Assembly (NCBI GenBank): GCA_965226805.1
Contig: CBDDDW010000021.1
Span: forward strand, 1 to 64,000
Length of the DNA stretch: 64,000 nucleotides
Direction: 5' to 3'
Origin: CBDDDW01 sp965226805
GTDB lineage: Bacteria; Chloroflexota; Dehalococcoidia; Lucifugimonadales; JAGWBF01
A model generated the notes under the pieces. It was not told where the DNA came from and ran no database searches. It saw nothing but the letters and a program-made list of their open reading frames with translations. This document shows positions 36,451 to 45,280 of this stretch, one piece after another; positions within the stretch are counted from its first letter, which is position 1; every line of letters starts with the position of its first letter. The position numbers and the translations under genes are program-made.

Positions 36451-38772
36451 CTACGCTTCGGCCGCCTGCTTCTTCCACAGGGCTTCCAGGATGTTTCCGG
36501 GAGACATTGGAAGCTTGCGCATTCTGACGCCGGTGGCGTCGTGGATGGCGTTGGCGATGGCAGCCATTGGGGGCACTATGCACACCTCACCGGCGCCTTT
36601 GACGCCGTAAGGATGGCCGGGATTAGCCACCTCGACAATTACGGTGTCTATCATCGGCAGGTCCAGGCTGGTGGGCATGCGATAGTCAAGAAAGGTGGGG
36701 TTCACCATCTCAGCCTTGTCATTGAAGACGTACTCTTCATTAAGCGCCCACCCAATCCCCTGTGAGACTCCACCCTGCATTTGGCCCTCCACGTAGCTCG
36801 GATGTATCGCTTTCCCCGCATCCTGGAAAGCGGTGTAACGCAATATCTGTACCTTGCCGGTCTCTGGGTCTACCTCCACGTCTACGATATTTAACGCGAA
36901 GGCACCCGCCGCACCTTTGGGATCGACGTTCGCCCGGCCGACGATGGGACCGCCGGTGCCGTTTAGGATACCGGCAAGCTCCTTGAAGGTGAACCTCAGC
37001 TCGGGGTCTGATTTGTGGGAAAGGACTCCGGCAGAGTACTCTACGTCCTCCGAGGAGACATCCCAGATCCTGGCGGCCCTTTCCATCATCTGCCGTTTCA
37101 CGTCCTGGGCCGCTTCGTAGCAGGCCCAGCCGGTCTTGAAAGCCACGCCACTTCCACCCGTCATGGAGGTGAAACCGATGGAATCGGTGTCTCCAATAGA
37201 GGGCCGGACATCTTCAACCGGTATTCCCAGGGCCTCGGCAAGCTGCATGGCTACGGCCACACGGGTGCCGCCGATATCCGGAGAACCCTCTACCAGGCCT
37301 ATAGTGCCGTCGGAGTTCACACTAGCCAGGGCGCAGGAAGGTCCTGTGTTGTTGACCCAGAACCCGGAGGCAATGCCTCGACCACGATTCGGCCCTTCCG
37401 GGGGCGGGGACTTGTAGTGGTCATGGTCCTTGGCCGCATTGACCATCTCCAGGTAGCCTATACGGGGAAACTTGGGGCCGGTGATGCGACGTGTCCCTTC
37501 CTTAGCACCGTTGAGTGAACGGAACTCGAGGGGGTCCATACCTTTCTTCTCGCATATCTCGTCGATGACCGTCTCCACCGCAAAAGCGGAGGCTGGTGAA
37601 CCGGGAGCCCGATAGGCGGCCGTCTTGGGTTTGTTCAACACCACGTCATAACCGGTTATACGGCCATTTGGGATATCGTAGGAAGCAAAAACGCATTGGA
37701 CGGCGGGAACGACGGGAGAGCCTGGAAACGCGCCCGCTTCGTAGACAAGTTCCGCGTCCGCGGCCGTGATCCGGCCCTCTTTATCGACCCCCATTTTTAC
37801 CTTGATGTAGGTACCGGCGGTGGGTCCGGTCCCCTCGAACACATCTGCGCGGCTCATGGACAGCTTGACCGGATGTCCGGTCTTCTTCGACAGAAGGGCT
37901 GCTACCGGCTCGAGGTACACGAGAGTCTTTCCGCCAAAGCCGCCGCCTATCTCCATAGGAATAACCTTCACCTTGGAAACGGGGATTGCCAGCATGTTAG
38001 CGGTCTGGTCCCTTATGGAGAAATGCCCTTGGCTGCTGCACCAGATGGTGAGATTCCCATCGGCGTTCCATAACGCCGTAGCACTGTGGGGCTCTATGTA
38101 TCCCTGATGGACGGAGGAGGTCCGGCACTCCCGCTCAACCACCAGGTCGGCCTCGGCGAATCCCTTCTCCAGGTCTCCCAACTCGAATACAAAATGGCTG
38201 GCGAGATTGCTGCTCTTGCCGCTGTCATCCTCGGACCGAAGGCCACCGGGCCGAAAGGAAGGGGTGCTGAGATTGGCCAACCGTTCATGCAGAAGGGGAG
38301 CGTCCTCCTTCATCGCCTCGAGGACGTCGATTACCGAGGGGAGTACCTCATACTCAACATCTATCAGGGACGCGGCCTCTTCGGCGATGTGCAGCGTAGT
38401 GGCCGCAACTGCCGCCACGGCATGTCCCTTGTAAAGGACCTTCTCATTGGCCAAGCACATATTGCTGTGAAACTTGGGGTTCTGCATCGCCCCCTCAGCC
38501 AGTTCGGCCACCGCTCCCGTGGGCTGGGGAAGGTCGTCCGAAGTTACGACAGCCTTCACACCCGGCAGGGCGAGCGCCCGAGTCGCATCGATGGACTTGA
38601 TGCGGGCATGGGCATGGGGGCTCCTCAGCACGTTGCCCTGTAGAAGCCCAGCCATATGAATATCGGCGCTGTACCGTGCCCGGCCTGTGACCTTGTCCAT
38701 TCCATCGTGGCGGATGGGCCTCGTCCCGACCACGTTATACTCTTTAGTGGATAAGACTACGTTCGAAGCCAT
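36451..38772 (-). CDS. Molybdenum-hydroxylase large subunit, paralogue 1
   Basis: A 773-residue Mo-cofactor subunit of a xanthine dehydrogenase-family enzyme. It begins MASNVVLSTKEYNVVGTRPIR with the hammerhead domain, then IGGGFGGKTLVYLEPVAALL, AYRAPGSPASAFAVE and GVKGAGEVCIVPPMAAIANA (catalytic Glu). It has an insert near 200 (FRPGGLRSEDDSGK) not seen in paralogue 2. The start is ATG 38772, overlapping the 2Fe-2S subunit stop by one base (TAATG), with AGGAGG about 10 nt upstream. Substrate unknown; probably a heterocyclic or aromatic compound or aldehyde hydroxylase. Confidence 0.92.
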   Translation of the reverse strand: MASNVVLSTKEYNVVGTRPIRHDGMDKVTGRARYSADIHMAGLLQGNVLRSPHAHARIKSIDATRALALPGVKAVVTSDDLPQPTGAVAELAEGAMQNPKFHSNMCLANEKVLYKGHAVAAVAATTLHIAEEAASLIDVEYEVLPSVIDVLEAMKEDAPLLHERLANLSTPSFRPGGLRSEDDSGKSSNLASHFVFELGDLEKGFAEADLVVERECRTSSVHQGYIEPHSATALWNADGNLTIWCSSQGHFSIRDQTANMLAIPVSKVKVIPMEIGGGFGGKTLVYLEPVAALLSKKTGHPVKLSMSRADVFEGTGPTAGTYIKVKMGVDKEGRITAADAELVYEAGAFPGSPVVPAVQCVFASYDIPNGRITGYDVVLNKPKTAAYRAPGSPASAFAVETVIDEICEKKGMDPLEFRSLNGAKEGTRRITGPKFPRIGYLEMVNAAKDHDHYKSPPPEGPNRGRGIASGFWVNNTGPSCALASVNSDGTIGLVEGSPDIGGTRVAVAMQLAEALGIPVEDVRPSIGDTDSIGFTSMTGGSGVAFKTGWACYEAAQDVKRQMMERAARIWDVSSEDVEYSAGVLSHKSDPELRFTFKELAGILNGTGGPIVGRANVDPKGAAGAFALNIVDVEVDPETGKVQILRYTAFQDAGKAIHPSYVEGQMQGGVSQGIGWALNEEYVFNDKAEMVNPTFLDYRMPTSLDLPMIDTVIVEVANPGHPYGVKGAGEVCIVPPMAAIANAIHDATGVRMRKLPMSPGNILEALWKKQAAEA

Positions 38773-39257
38773 TACTTTTTGGCCTCCTGCATCTTCGAGG
38801 ATGCGTCCAGCACGGCTCTTACGATTTTGTCGTAGCCGGTACATCGGCAGAGGTTTCCAGCCAGCCAGTGTCGCACACGCTGTTCCGAAACGTTCGGCTC
38901 TTTGTCAAGAAGCGCCTTCGAGGCCACGATGAAGCCCGGTGTACAGATACCACACTGGAGGGCGGCGTGTTCCAGGAAGGCCTGCTGAAGAGGATGTAGG
39001 CCATCGACGCCTGCAATACCCTCGATGGTGGTGATCTCCTTGCCCTGGGCCTCAACTCCAAGAACCAGGCAGGAATCAACTATTCGTCCGTCGAACATGA
39101 CAGTGCATGCGCCGCAGTTGCCATCGTTGCACCCTTCTTTGGTGCCCGTCAGGGAAAGCACATCCCTCAGCACCTCCAGGAGGCTTTGGCGTGGCTCGCA
39201 CAGGAACTCCACCTCTTCGCCGTTGATTTTAGTTTGGACGTGGGACTTGCTGGGCAT
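38772..39257 (-). CDS. Molybdenum-hydroxylase 2Fe-2S subunit
   Basis: A 161-residue electron-transfer subunit with the two family clusters: plant-type GCNDGNCGACTV plus a later Cys (VDSCLVL), and the helical cluster QCGICTPGF and NLCRCTGYDKI. Takes electrons from the Mo centre and passes them to FAD. The start is ATG 39257, 4 nt after the FAD subunit stop region, in the order FAD, FeS, Mo, Mo. Confidence 0.95.
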   Translation of the reverse strand: MPSKSHVQTKINGEEVEFLCEPRQSLLEVLRDVLSLTGTKEGCNDGNCGACTVMFDGRIVDSCLVLGVEAQGKEITTIEGIAGVDGLHPLQQAFLEHAALQCGICTPGFIVASKALLDKEPNVSEQRVRHWLAGNLCRCTGYDKIVRAVLDASSKMQEAKK

Positions 39258-39261
39258 TGCT

Positions 39262-40137
39262 CTATGCCTCCTTAGCTCTTGCGATGGCTTCCCGTAACGT
39301 TCTTCTGGTCAGAACACCCACCAGATGGATCCGCTGCCGGATGGTGCCCCTCATATCGCTGATGGGCTTGGCCGCCGCCATGGCCGCCTCCGCGGCCGCA
39401 TCGATAGCCGTGTCGGAGATCTCTTTGCCGGCCAGCGCCGCCCCCGCTTCCTCCACAAAAAGGGGCGTGGGCGCCACTGACGCCAGGGCGATACGGGCGG
39501 AGACGAATGATTTGCCGCTGGCGTCTAACACCACCGAGGACCCTACGCCCGCGACGGCGATATCCATTTCATTCCTCGGGATAAACCGGAGGTAGTGAGC
39601 CCCCGAACGCGATTTCGGCGCAGGGAAGCGCATGGACACCAAAAACTCCCCGTCCGCCAGGATATTCCGCCCGGGAGCTGTACAGAACTGCTCCACCGGA
39701 ACTTCGCGTGTCCCGTTGGGTCCGGCTATCCAACAGGTGGCTTCCAGCGCGATCAAAGATGGTATGCAGTCCGCGCTGGGGGCGGCATTGCAAAGGTTGC
39801 CGCCGACGGTCGCCCTTCCCTGTATCTGGATTCCCCCGATCATGGCTGCCGCGTCTATGAGTCCCGGATAGGCCTTCGACACCTTCGCGTTTTGGTATAT
39901 TCGGTAGCACGGCACGGCGGATCCCAGGACCAGCCCCGCCCCAGGGTCGTAGGACAGCTCATTGGCCTCGGGGACATCTTTTATGTTCACCAGGCGGTCA
40001 ATCCCATACCGGCCTCCCCTGAGCTGGACGAGAATATCGGTGCCTCCGGCCAGGACCCGAGCGATATTGCCTTTCTCTGAGAGCAAGGACGTCGCCTCAC
40101 TCACCGTTCGGGCAACAGCAAACTCAATTTCTCGCAT
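39262..40137 (-). CDS. Molybdenum-hydroxylase FAD subunit
   Basis: A 291-residue CoxM-type flavoprotein: FAD pyrophosphate-binding loops AGGTDILVQ and TVGGNLCNAAPSAD are both clear, with a C-terminal CO_deh_flav_C domain (LASVAPTPLFVEEAGAAL). The start is ATG 40137 (MREIEFAVART), chosen because AGGAGG lies 7 nt upstream; an earlier in-frame start at 40161 would swallow that site. First core gene of the operon. Confidence 0.94.
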   Translation of the reverse strand: MREIEFAVARTVSEATSLLSEKGNIARVLAGGTDILVQLRGGRYGIDRLVNIKDVPEANELSYDPGAGLVLGSAVPCYRIYQNAKVSKAYPGLIDAAAMIGGIQIQGRATVGGNLCNAAPSADCIPSLIALEATCWIAGPNGTREVPVEQFCTAPGRNILADGEFLVSMRFPAPKSRSGAHYLRFIPRNEMDIAVAGVGSSVVLDASGKSFVSARIALASVAPTPLFVEEAGAALAGKEISDTAIDAAAEAAMAAAKPISDMRGTIRQRIHLVGVLTRRTLREAIARAKEA

Positions 40138-40153
40138 TGCTGTACCTCCTAAA

Positions 40154-40363
40154 TTACGCACCTGAAATGCGGGCGTGAAGCTCCCTCACATCCCGTTGGA
40201 AACGTCCCAAGGCATCCAGTAGCGCCCATCGGAAGGCATGATAAACGCCCATCGGCATTTGTGTCAATCTGCCCGCCGCTGATGTGACGTGACGCCGGAG
40301 CATGGGGCTCAGACCCGTGGCGGCCGGGCCTAGGCCGGGGGCCCACGTCCCGAAGTATACCAA
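40154..40363 (-). CDS. Possible small hypothetical protein heading the Mo-hydroxylase operon
   Basis: An open frame of 69 codons ending 17 nt before the FAD-subunit ATG, with G/C-rich third codon positions like real genes here and a strong promoter 90 nt upstream. The start is uncertain: TTG 40363 has no ribosome-binding site, and internal ATGs (TQMPMGVYHAF) would give a protein of about 35 residues. No similarity recognised. It could instead be an untranslated leader. Confidence 0.3.
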   Translation of the reverse strand: MVYFGTWAPGLGPAATGLSPMLRRHVTSAAGRLTQMPMGVYHAFRWALLDALGRFQRDVRELHARISGA

Positions 40364-40451
40364 GAAAGTCGCCGAGGAGGAAGATTCGACGGCTCCTTCG
40401 GACCAATAGCGGTCAGCATCTTCAGTATATCGGAAAAACCTGATAATCTAG

Positions 40452-40481
40452 ATTATACCCTCTCACCTCAGCCCTATCCAA
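40452..40481 (-). promoter_or_regulatory. Promoter of the molybdenum-hydroxylase operon
   Basis: On the minus strand, TTGGAT (40481-40476), an 18-nt spacer and a perfect TATAAT (40457-40452). The predicted start is near 40445, about 300 nt before the FAD-subunit gene. Its -35 lies in a dispersed CTCTCACCTCAGCCCT-type repeat. The remainder of 40364-40585 has no gene. Confidence 0.6.
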
Positions 40482-40585
40482 AGGGCAGAGGAGGATGTCA
40501 AGACCCTTCTCTCACAAAAGGAGAGGAGCCCATATGGTGTGTGTAGCTTCCTACTCAATATCAGAGAGATTTAGGAGGAACGAGA

Positions 40586-41581
40586 ATGGCGGATGGCAAT
40601 AGCCAGCACCGAAAGCTTTATGTGGGCATGCATGACGGAGTGTGTTCACTGAATAGCGCAGACGGCGGCCGCACCTGGAGACAAGGCCAGATCACGCCCC
40701 TCACTCATGCCGCGGGCCGGCTAACGGCGAGCCGCACCCGGCCCGAGCGTGCATACCTGGCGGCCTACGAGTCGGGAGTGTACCGGACGGACGACGGTGG
40801 AGTGACGTGGCAACACCTGTCCTCATATCCTGCCGACTATGCCCACAGCGTACTGGTCCATCCAGAGGACCCCGACGCCGTGTATGTCGGAAGCGAGCCG
40901 GCGGCCGTGTTCCGGTCCTCAGATGGAGGAGAGACCTGGGAGGAGTGCGACGGCTTTCGGTCCGTCCCGGAGTCCAGCGGCTGGTGGTTCCACGGAGACC
41001 GCCTCTCCCACGTACGAGAGCTGAGGATGGCTCCCCACGATGCCCGCTACCTTTATGCGGGAATCGAGGTCGGGGGCATTGTGCGCTCCCAGGACGGCGG
41101 CGAGAGCTGGCAACAGCTACAGGGCACCGACACCGACGTCCACTTCATCAACTTGAGCGAGGCGAACTCCCAAAGAGTGTACGCGGCTACCGCGTTGGGC
41201 CCCTATCGCAGTGACGATGGCGGCCAGAACTGGCAGCTCATCAGCGATGGCCTGCACCGCACCTATACGCTGCACATCGTCGCGGCTCCAGACGACGCCG
41301 ACCTGGTCCTGGTATCGGTATCCAAGAACGCCGGGCGCGCCGAGCCCAGGGTTTACCGGTCCACCGACGGGGGCATGCACTGGAGTCAGGCGCCCGGAGC
41401 GGGAACGGACGAGGATATGGTAGTGGCGATGGACTGGGACCCCGCCGACCCTCAGCGTGTGTACGCCGGCACCGACGGTGGCCGGCTCTATTCCAGTGAT
41501 GACCGTGGCCAGTCCTGGGAGCCCATGCCTATCAGCCTCCCGGCCATCGCCGTCGGTGCGCTCGTGGTAGCGCCTGTCTGA
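40586..41581 (+). CDS. BNR/Asp-box repeat beta-propeller protein
   Basis: A 331-residue protein with repeated Asp-box motifs: SADGGRTW, TDDGGVTW, SSDGGETW, SQDGGESW, SDDGGQNW, STDGGMHW, SSDDRGQSW, one per propeller blade, giving a sortilin/YCF48-like propeller. There is no signal peptide and no sialidase catalytic residues are evident, so it is more likely a binding or scaffold protein than an enzyme. Such cytosolic repeats are common in Chloroflexota. The start is ATG 40586 with AGGAGG 7 nt upstream. Confidence 0.85.
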   Translation: MADGNSQHRKLYVGMHDGVCSLNSADGGRTWRQGQITPLTHAAGRLTASRTRPERAYLAAYESGVYRTDDGGVTWQHLSSYPADYAHSVLVHPEDPDAVYVGSEPAAVFRSSDGGETWEECDGFRSVPESSGWWFHGDRLSHVRELRMAPHDARYLYAGIEVGGIVRSQDGGESWQQLQGTDTDVHFINLSEANSQRVYAATALGPYRSDDGGQNWQLISDGLHRTYTLHIVAAPDDADLVLVSVSKNAGRAEPRVYRSTDGGMHWSQAPGAGTDEDMVVAMDWDPADPQRVYAGTDGGRLYSSDDRGQSWEPMPISLPAIAVGALVVAPV

Positions 41582-41731
41582 TAACCGCTGATGATCCCTC
41601 GCTGGGCAGGCGGCTCCTTCGAAAATCGGGACCTAGCGAGTGGGCTCTACAGGCCATAGCCGGGTTCTGGTATACTGAGCTTCGACGCTGCCTAGATTGT
41701 CGAACAACACCTACCCCCGTGGAGTAGATTC

Positions 41732-42481
41732 ATGACACCTCAACCTGATGCGAAGAGGCTGGACGGGCGTTCCTGGGAAGAGCCCAGGACGGCCACGATA
41801 ACGCCCGGTATCCAGAGGTTCGCTGAAGGGTCGGCGATGATCGAAGTGGGGCTCACGAAAGTGGTCTGCGCCGCGACCATCGAAGAGCGGATTCCACCCT
41901 TCCTGAGGGGCCAGGGAAAAGGTTGGGTCACCGCGGAGTATGCCATGCTCCCCCGCTCGACAGGCGTTCGCACTCCGCGAGAGGGTGGCTCCGGCCAGGT
42001 GAGGGGTCGTACTTCGGAGATCCAACGACTCATCGGCAGGTGCCTGCGAGCTGTCACCGACCTGGAGGGGCTGGGAGAACGGACGGTGCTGCTGGACTGC
42101 GACGTGATGCAAGCCGACGGCGGCACCAGGACAGCGGCGATCACCGGCGCCTACGTGGCCCTGTACCAGGCGCTCCTTAGCCTCGTGCGCGTCCGTGCTC
42201 TGGACAGGATACCCATACATTACCCGGTAGCCGCAGTGAGTGTCGGGATTGTGGATGGGCAAATATTGCTCGACCTTTCTTACGAAGAGGACGTCCGGGC
42301 CCAGGTGGACTTCAACGTGGTCATGACAGAGACCGGAGACCTGGTAGAGATTCAGGGGACAGCCGAGGGGAATCCCTTTTCCAGAGACCTCGTCACTGAG
42401 ATGATCTCCCTTGCAGCCAGAGGCATGGAGGGCCTTTTTCAGGCTCAGAAGGACGCCATACAGGCGATAGGGACTTATTAG
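41732..42481 (+). CDS. rph: Ribonuclease PH
   Basis: A 249-residue phosphorolytic 3'-5' exoribonuclease that trims tRNA precursors. Motifs: ITPGIQRFAEGSAMIEVGLTKVVCAATIEE at the start of the fold, GWVTAEYAMLPRSTGVRTPREG, GRTSEIQRLIGRCLRA (phosphate-binding), DCDVMQADGGTRTAAITGAYVAL, and DLSYEEDVRAQVDFNVVMT. Complete. The start is ATG 41732 (GGAG 7 nt upstream). Confidence 0.95.
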   Translation: MTPQPDAKRLDGRSWEEPRTATITPGIQRFAEGSAMIEVGLTKVVCAATIEERIPPFLRGQGKGWVTAEYAMLPRSTGVRTPREGGSGQVRGRTSEIQRLIGRCLRAVTDLEGLGERTVLLDCDVMQADGGTRTAAITGAYVALYQALLSLVRVRALDRIPIHYPVAAVSVGIVDGQILLDLSYEEDVRAQVDFNVVMTETGDLVEIQGTAEGNPFSRDLVTEMISLAARGMEGLFQAQKDAIQAIGTY

Positions 42482-42565
42482 TCGACGGATTACGGAACCG
42501 GCTACCCATTGGCCTCCGTGACGGCAGGAGAAATTCATAATCCACACGGTATAGGAACCACTTCG

Positions 42566-42829
42566 ATGCCGGTCAATGTCACACATGCAGCCGCGGCAGT
42601 GGCGAAAGCGTTACTGGATAGGCAGGAGCACGGTCCTAATCAGTTCGTGAGGCTTACATTAAAACCCGATGGCGGATTAGGGCTGTCTCTGGACGTGGCG
42701 AGGGAGGGAGACCACGTAGTAACGTACCAAGAGACCAAAGTTATGGTCGTCGGCCAGTCGGTGCGGGAAGCCCTTTCCAACACCACCATTTGTAGGGTGT
42801 CAGCGCAATTGGACACTATTGAGGCCTAG
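42566..42829 (+). pseudogene. IscA/HesB-like protein, 3' end cut by IS3 copy 2
   Basis: Starts at ATG 42566 (MPVNVTHAAAAVAKALLDRQ) 84 nt after rph. The visible part, with VRLTLKPDGGLGLSLDVAREGDHVV and VMVVGQSVREALSNTTI, resembles the iron-sulfur cluster assembly fold of A-type carriers but the conserved Cys residues are not seen; the C-terminus, where family members carry CGC-like Cys, is replaced at 42791 by IS sequence (CRVSAQLDTIEA). Probably a broken gene. The family assignment is moderate, the truncation clear. Confidence 0.6.
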
Positions 42830-43666
42830 AAAACCGAAGAGGTTGGGGGTGGTAGAGGCTCCTTCAGAGGGGTAGATTAACCCTAAGTGAAAGGAGTCAT
42901 TGATGACCCAGGTAGAGGATGAGGCCAGCCAAGCTGAGGAGCGAAGCCAGGAGACACGAAGCTTCGTGCGTCAGGTCCGTGCAGCGACCCGCCGTAAGTA
43001 TGCCCCTGAAGAGAAGATCCGCATCGTCTTGGAGGGGTTCAGACGGGAGACTACCGTTAATGACCTGTGCCGACGGGAAGGAATCAAACCCCACTTCTAC
43101 TACGCCTGGACGAAGGGGTTCATGGAAGCTGGGAAGGAGAAGTTGACTCGGGACAGTGTGCGTGATGCGACCCGGCAAGAGATAGAGCAGCTCAAGCGGG
43201 AGAACAGAGAACTGAAGCAGCTGGTGGGTGAGTTGTCCCTGGAGTTGCACCGCTTCAAAAAAACAGCTCTGCCGCCCCTACACGACAACGGCACCGTCGC
43301 ATGAGCGTAGTGGAACAATCGAAGGTCGTGGCTGAGGTGGAGCGACATGGTAGAGGGAAGAACAGGCGACTCAGGGAGCTTGGCATTTCCAGGAGCACGT
43401 ATTATTGGTGGAGGTGGAGGCACCGGCAGGGTAGTTGGGAGGGTACGGAAGGAACTGAGAGGCCCTGGAATCGCCTGCGTCCAGAAGAGGAGGCAGTAGT
43501 GCTGGCGGCAGCCCGTGGGATGCCGACCTGGCGAAGCCGGCAGTTGGCGGCTTCGCTCACCGACCACAGAGGCCTATCGGTCTCCGCCTCCACAGTCTAT
43601 CGTATTCTGAGACGGGAGGGTCTGGTGAAACGGATCGAATACCAGTTGGCAGCGAGCAAAGAGTAC
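42791..43666 (+). mobile_element. IS3-family insertion sequence, copy 2 (3'-truncated)
   Basis: Starts with the same TGTAGGGTGTCAGCG as copy 1 and follows it almost base for base (isolated differences, such as one Ser-to-Phe and one Arg-to-Lys codon in orfA) up to GCAAAGAGTAC at 43666, where identity stops abruptly. The second half of orfB and the right repeat are missing; sequence flanking the amidohydrolase 3' end follows at once. Same orientation as copy 1, 16.6 kb apart. Confidence 0.9.
42903..43304 (+). CDS. IS3-family OrfA, second copy
   Basis: Intact and nearly identical to the OrfA at 26255 (133 residues, HTH plus coiled coil, A7 slip site retained). Differences include KPHFYYAW for KPHSYYAW and KEKLTRD for KERLTRD. 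Without a complete orfB this copy cannot make a transposase, but the OrfA alone could still bind IS ends. Confidence 0.88.
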   Translation: MTQVEDEASQAEERSQETRSFVRQVRAATRRKYAPEEKIRIVLEGFRRETTVNDLCRREGIKPHFYYAWTKGFMEAGKEKLTRDSVRDATRQEIEQLKRENRELKQLVGELSLELHRFKKTALPPLHDNGTVA

Positions 43667-43723
43667 ACTCTGACCCCCGCGCTTACCAGAAGTGGTACAT
43701 CTTGGCCGCGTTTTCGGAGGTGA
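43301..43723 (+). pseudogene. IS3-family OrfB, truncated
   Basis: Only the N-terminal part (HTH_21 region, through KRIEYQLAASKEY) matches copy 1; after 43666 the frame continues into unrelated sequence (TLTPALTRSGTSW) to a stop at 43723, overlapping the amidohydrolase 3' end on the other strand. All three DDE residues are missing. Non-functional. Confidence 0.9.
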
Positions 43724-44840
43724 TCTTTCGCCGGACTTCGTCAGGCTGACCGGCGAACGCCTTATCCAAAAACTCCCTGGACTTCGGCCACGTGGACTCG
43801 GCATGAGGGTAGTCGTTGCCCCACATCAAGCTGTCGACTCCCAGCACGTCGTGCATCTTGACCCCTATGGGGTCTTCCATGAACTCGGTGAAGATATTCG
43901 CCTTCCAGGTCTCGCTGGGGAGCAGCCCTCTCTCGGAGCGATAGCCCCCCACCATCTCCAGGCGCTCAGCGTACATGAAGTCCATCCGGTGCCACAGATG
44001 GGGAATCCAGGCGGCCTCGTGCTCCACCGACCCGACTTTCAGGTTGGGATAGCGGTCGAACACGCCGTTAAAAATCATGTCCGCGAGAGAGAACTGGACC
44101 CAATGCTCGATGGTTACTATGTCCGCCGCCGTCATCTCTGATTCATCAGCCGTGATCTTGCAGCCGGGGATGTTAGGGCGGGTAGTGAATACATGGAGGA
44201 GCAGGGGAATCTGGAGCTTCTCGGCAGTCTCCCACAGACGGTCATACACCGGCTGGCCGTAGGGCCTATCGCCCACTGGGTATTCCGGAATGAAGGCGCC
44301 GGCGAGGCCCAATGCAGAGCAACGCTCCAGCTCGGTGCAGGCGTCGTTCACATCGTCCACATTGAGCATCGCGATCCCCTTGAGCCGGTCCGGGTATGCG
44401 GAGCAGAAATCGGCCACGTAGTCGTTCCAGCCCCGGCAAATGGCAGAGAGTAGATCGCTCTCCTCCTCACGAATCCGGTACCAAGAGAGGCCCTGGGTTG
44501 GCTGGATGATGGCTCCCCAGATCCCATCCTCTTCCAGTGCTGGGATCATGGCGTGGGGATCGTAGGCCCCTTTCGGGACATCTTCCCAGCTCCCCTGAAA
44601 GGTTATATTCTCCGCGTCCTCATACCTCACACCCGCTTGGGAAAGGAAGCCAAAAGCGCTGGTCTCCATGCCACCGGCCACCCAGAAATCCGACTCCCAG
44701 GTGCCCTTCGCCGTGGCAAAGCCGGGCTTCTTCACCACTCGCGGGGCCCGGTCCTTGAAGCGCGGGTCGATCCATTTCTCCCATAGATCGGGTGACTCAA
44801 CGACATGGCTATCGGCCGATATGACCTTATAGTCTGGCAT
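43683..44840 (-). CDS. Amidohydrolase_2-family hydrolase/decarboxylase (paralogue A)
   Basis: A 385-residue TIM-barrel metal enzyme of the ACMSD/gamma-resorcylate decarboxylase-like group: VISADSHVVESPDLW (metal motif near the N-terminus), LKGIAMLNVDDVNDACTEL, LLLHVFTTRP (metal His), KVGSVEHEAAWIPHL and GVDSLMWGNDYPHAESTWP (catalytic Asp) near the end. It closely resembles the paralogue at 61464-62571. The start is ATG 44840, with GGAAGG about 10 nt upstream. The C-terminus NAAKMYHFW appears native despite the adjacent IS remnant. Confidence 0.9.
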   Translation of the reverse strand: MPDYKVISADSHVVESPDLWEKWIDPRFKDRAPRVVKKPGFATAKGTWESDFWVAGGMETSAFGFLSQAGVRYEDAENITFQGSWEDVPKGAYDPHAMIPALEEDGIWGAIIQPTQGLSWYRIREEESDLLSAICRGWNDYVADFCSAYPDRLKGIAMLNVDDVNDACTELERCSALGLAGAFIPEYPVGDRPYGQPVYDRLWETAEKLQIPLLLHVFTTRPNIPGCKITADESEMTAADIVTIEHWVQFSLADMIFNGVFDRYPNLKVGSVEHEAAWIPHLWHRMDFMYAERLEMVGGYRSERGLLPSETWKANIFTEFMEDPIGVKMHDVLGVDSLMWGNDYPHAESTWPKSREFLDKAFAGQPDEVRRKITSENAAKMYHFW

Positions 44841-44910
44841 AGCTGAAATCCTTCCTCTCACGTTTCTTGGGAAAAGCCTCCTTATTAATACTTTAAGAGT
44901 GCCAGTGGTG

Positions 44911-45126
44911 TCAATCCTTGGGTAGATGGAAGACGAGGGTGGACAACGGCTTCATGGTGGTCAGTTCAACGTAGAGGTCCAAGTCCAACAGGAAGAAATC
45001 CGGGGTCATCATCTCCACCACGCGATCACCGTCCCACCTCAACGGGAAAGAACGCGGCTCGTACACCCAGTTCAGGCCGTAAAAGTCGAGAATCTGCGCA
45101 AACTCTTTCTCGCTAGGGTGGGCACA
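44911..45126 (-). pseudogene. Remnant of a nuclease-like domain (as fused to some phosphoribosyltransferases)
   Basis: The frame from about 45126 to 44947 (AHPSEKEFAQILDFYGLNW, EPRSFPLRWDGDRVVEMMTPDFFL, DLDLYVELTTMK) matches the conserved N-terminal segment I recall from hypoxanthine phosphoribosyltransferase-type fusion proteins, whose next part (SLVTxKNRKVRRL) and transferase domain are absent. The frame ends in unrelated sequence at 44911. The upstream part (45127-45280) has no good start. It looks like a relic of a larger gene removed by rearrangement. Confidence 0.5.
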
Positions 45127-45280
45127 AGCAGGGGACTCCGCCCCCGTACCAACGGGCGGATGGGCAGTTTCCAGCTGGGCGCCATGTCCGCCCGTCCCAC
45201 GATGTTGCCCCTGCGCCAACTCAACGCCTCCTACGCACAATATCCCAGACCAGCAGACACATGGAGTTGAGGCTCAACGC

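Noticed and set aside
41711..42586. Long minus-strand frame opposite rph (291 codons)
   Set aside because: It is a shadow of a clear rph gene; no domain, no ribosome-binding site.
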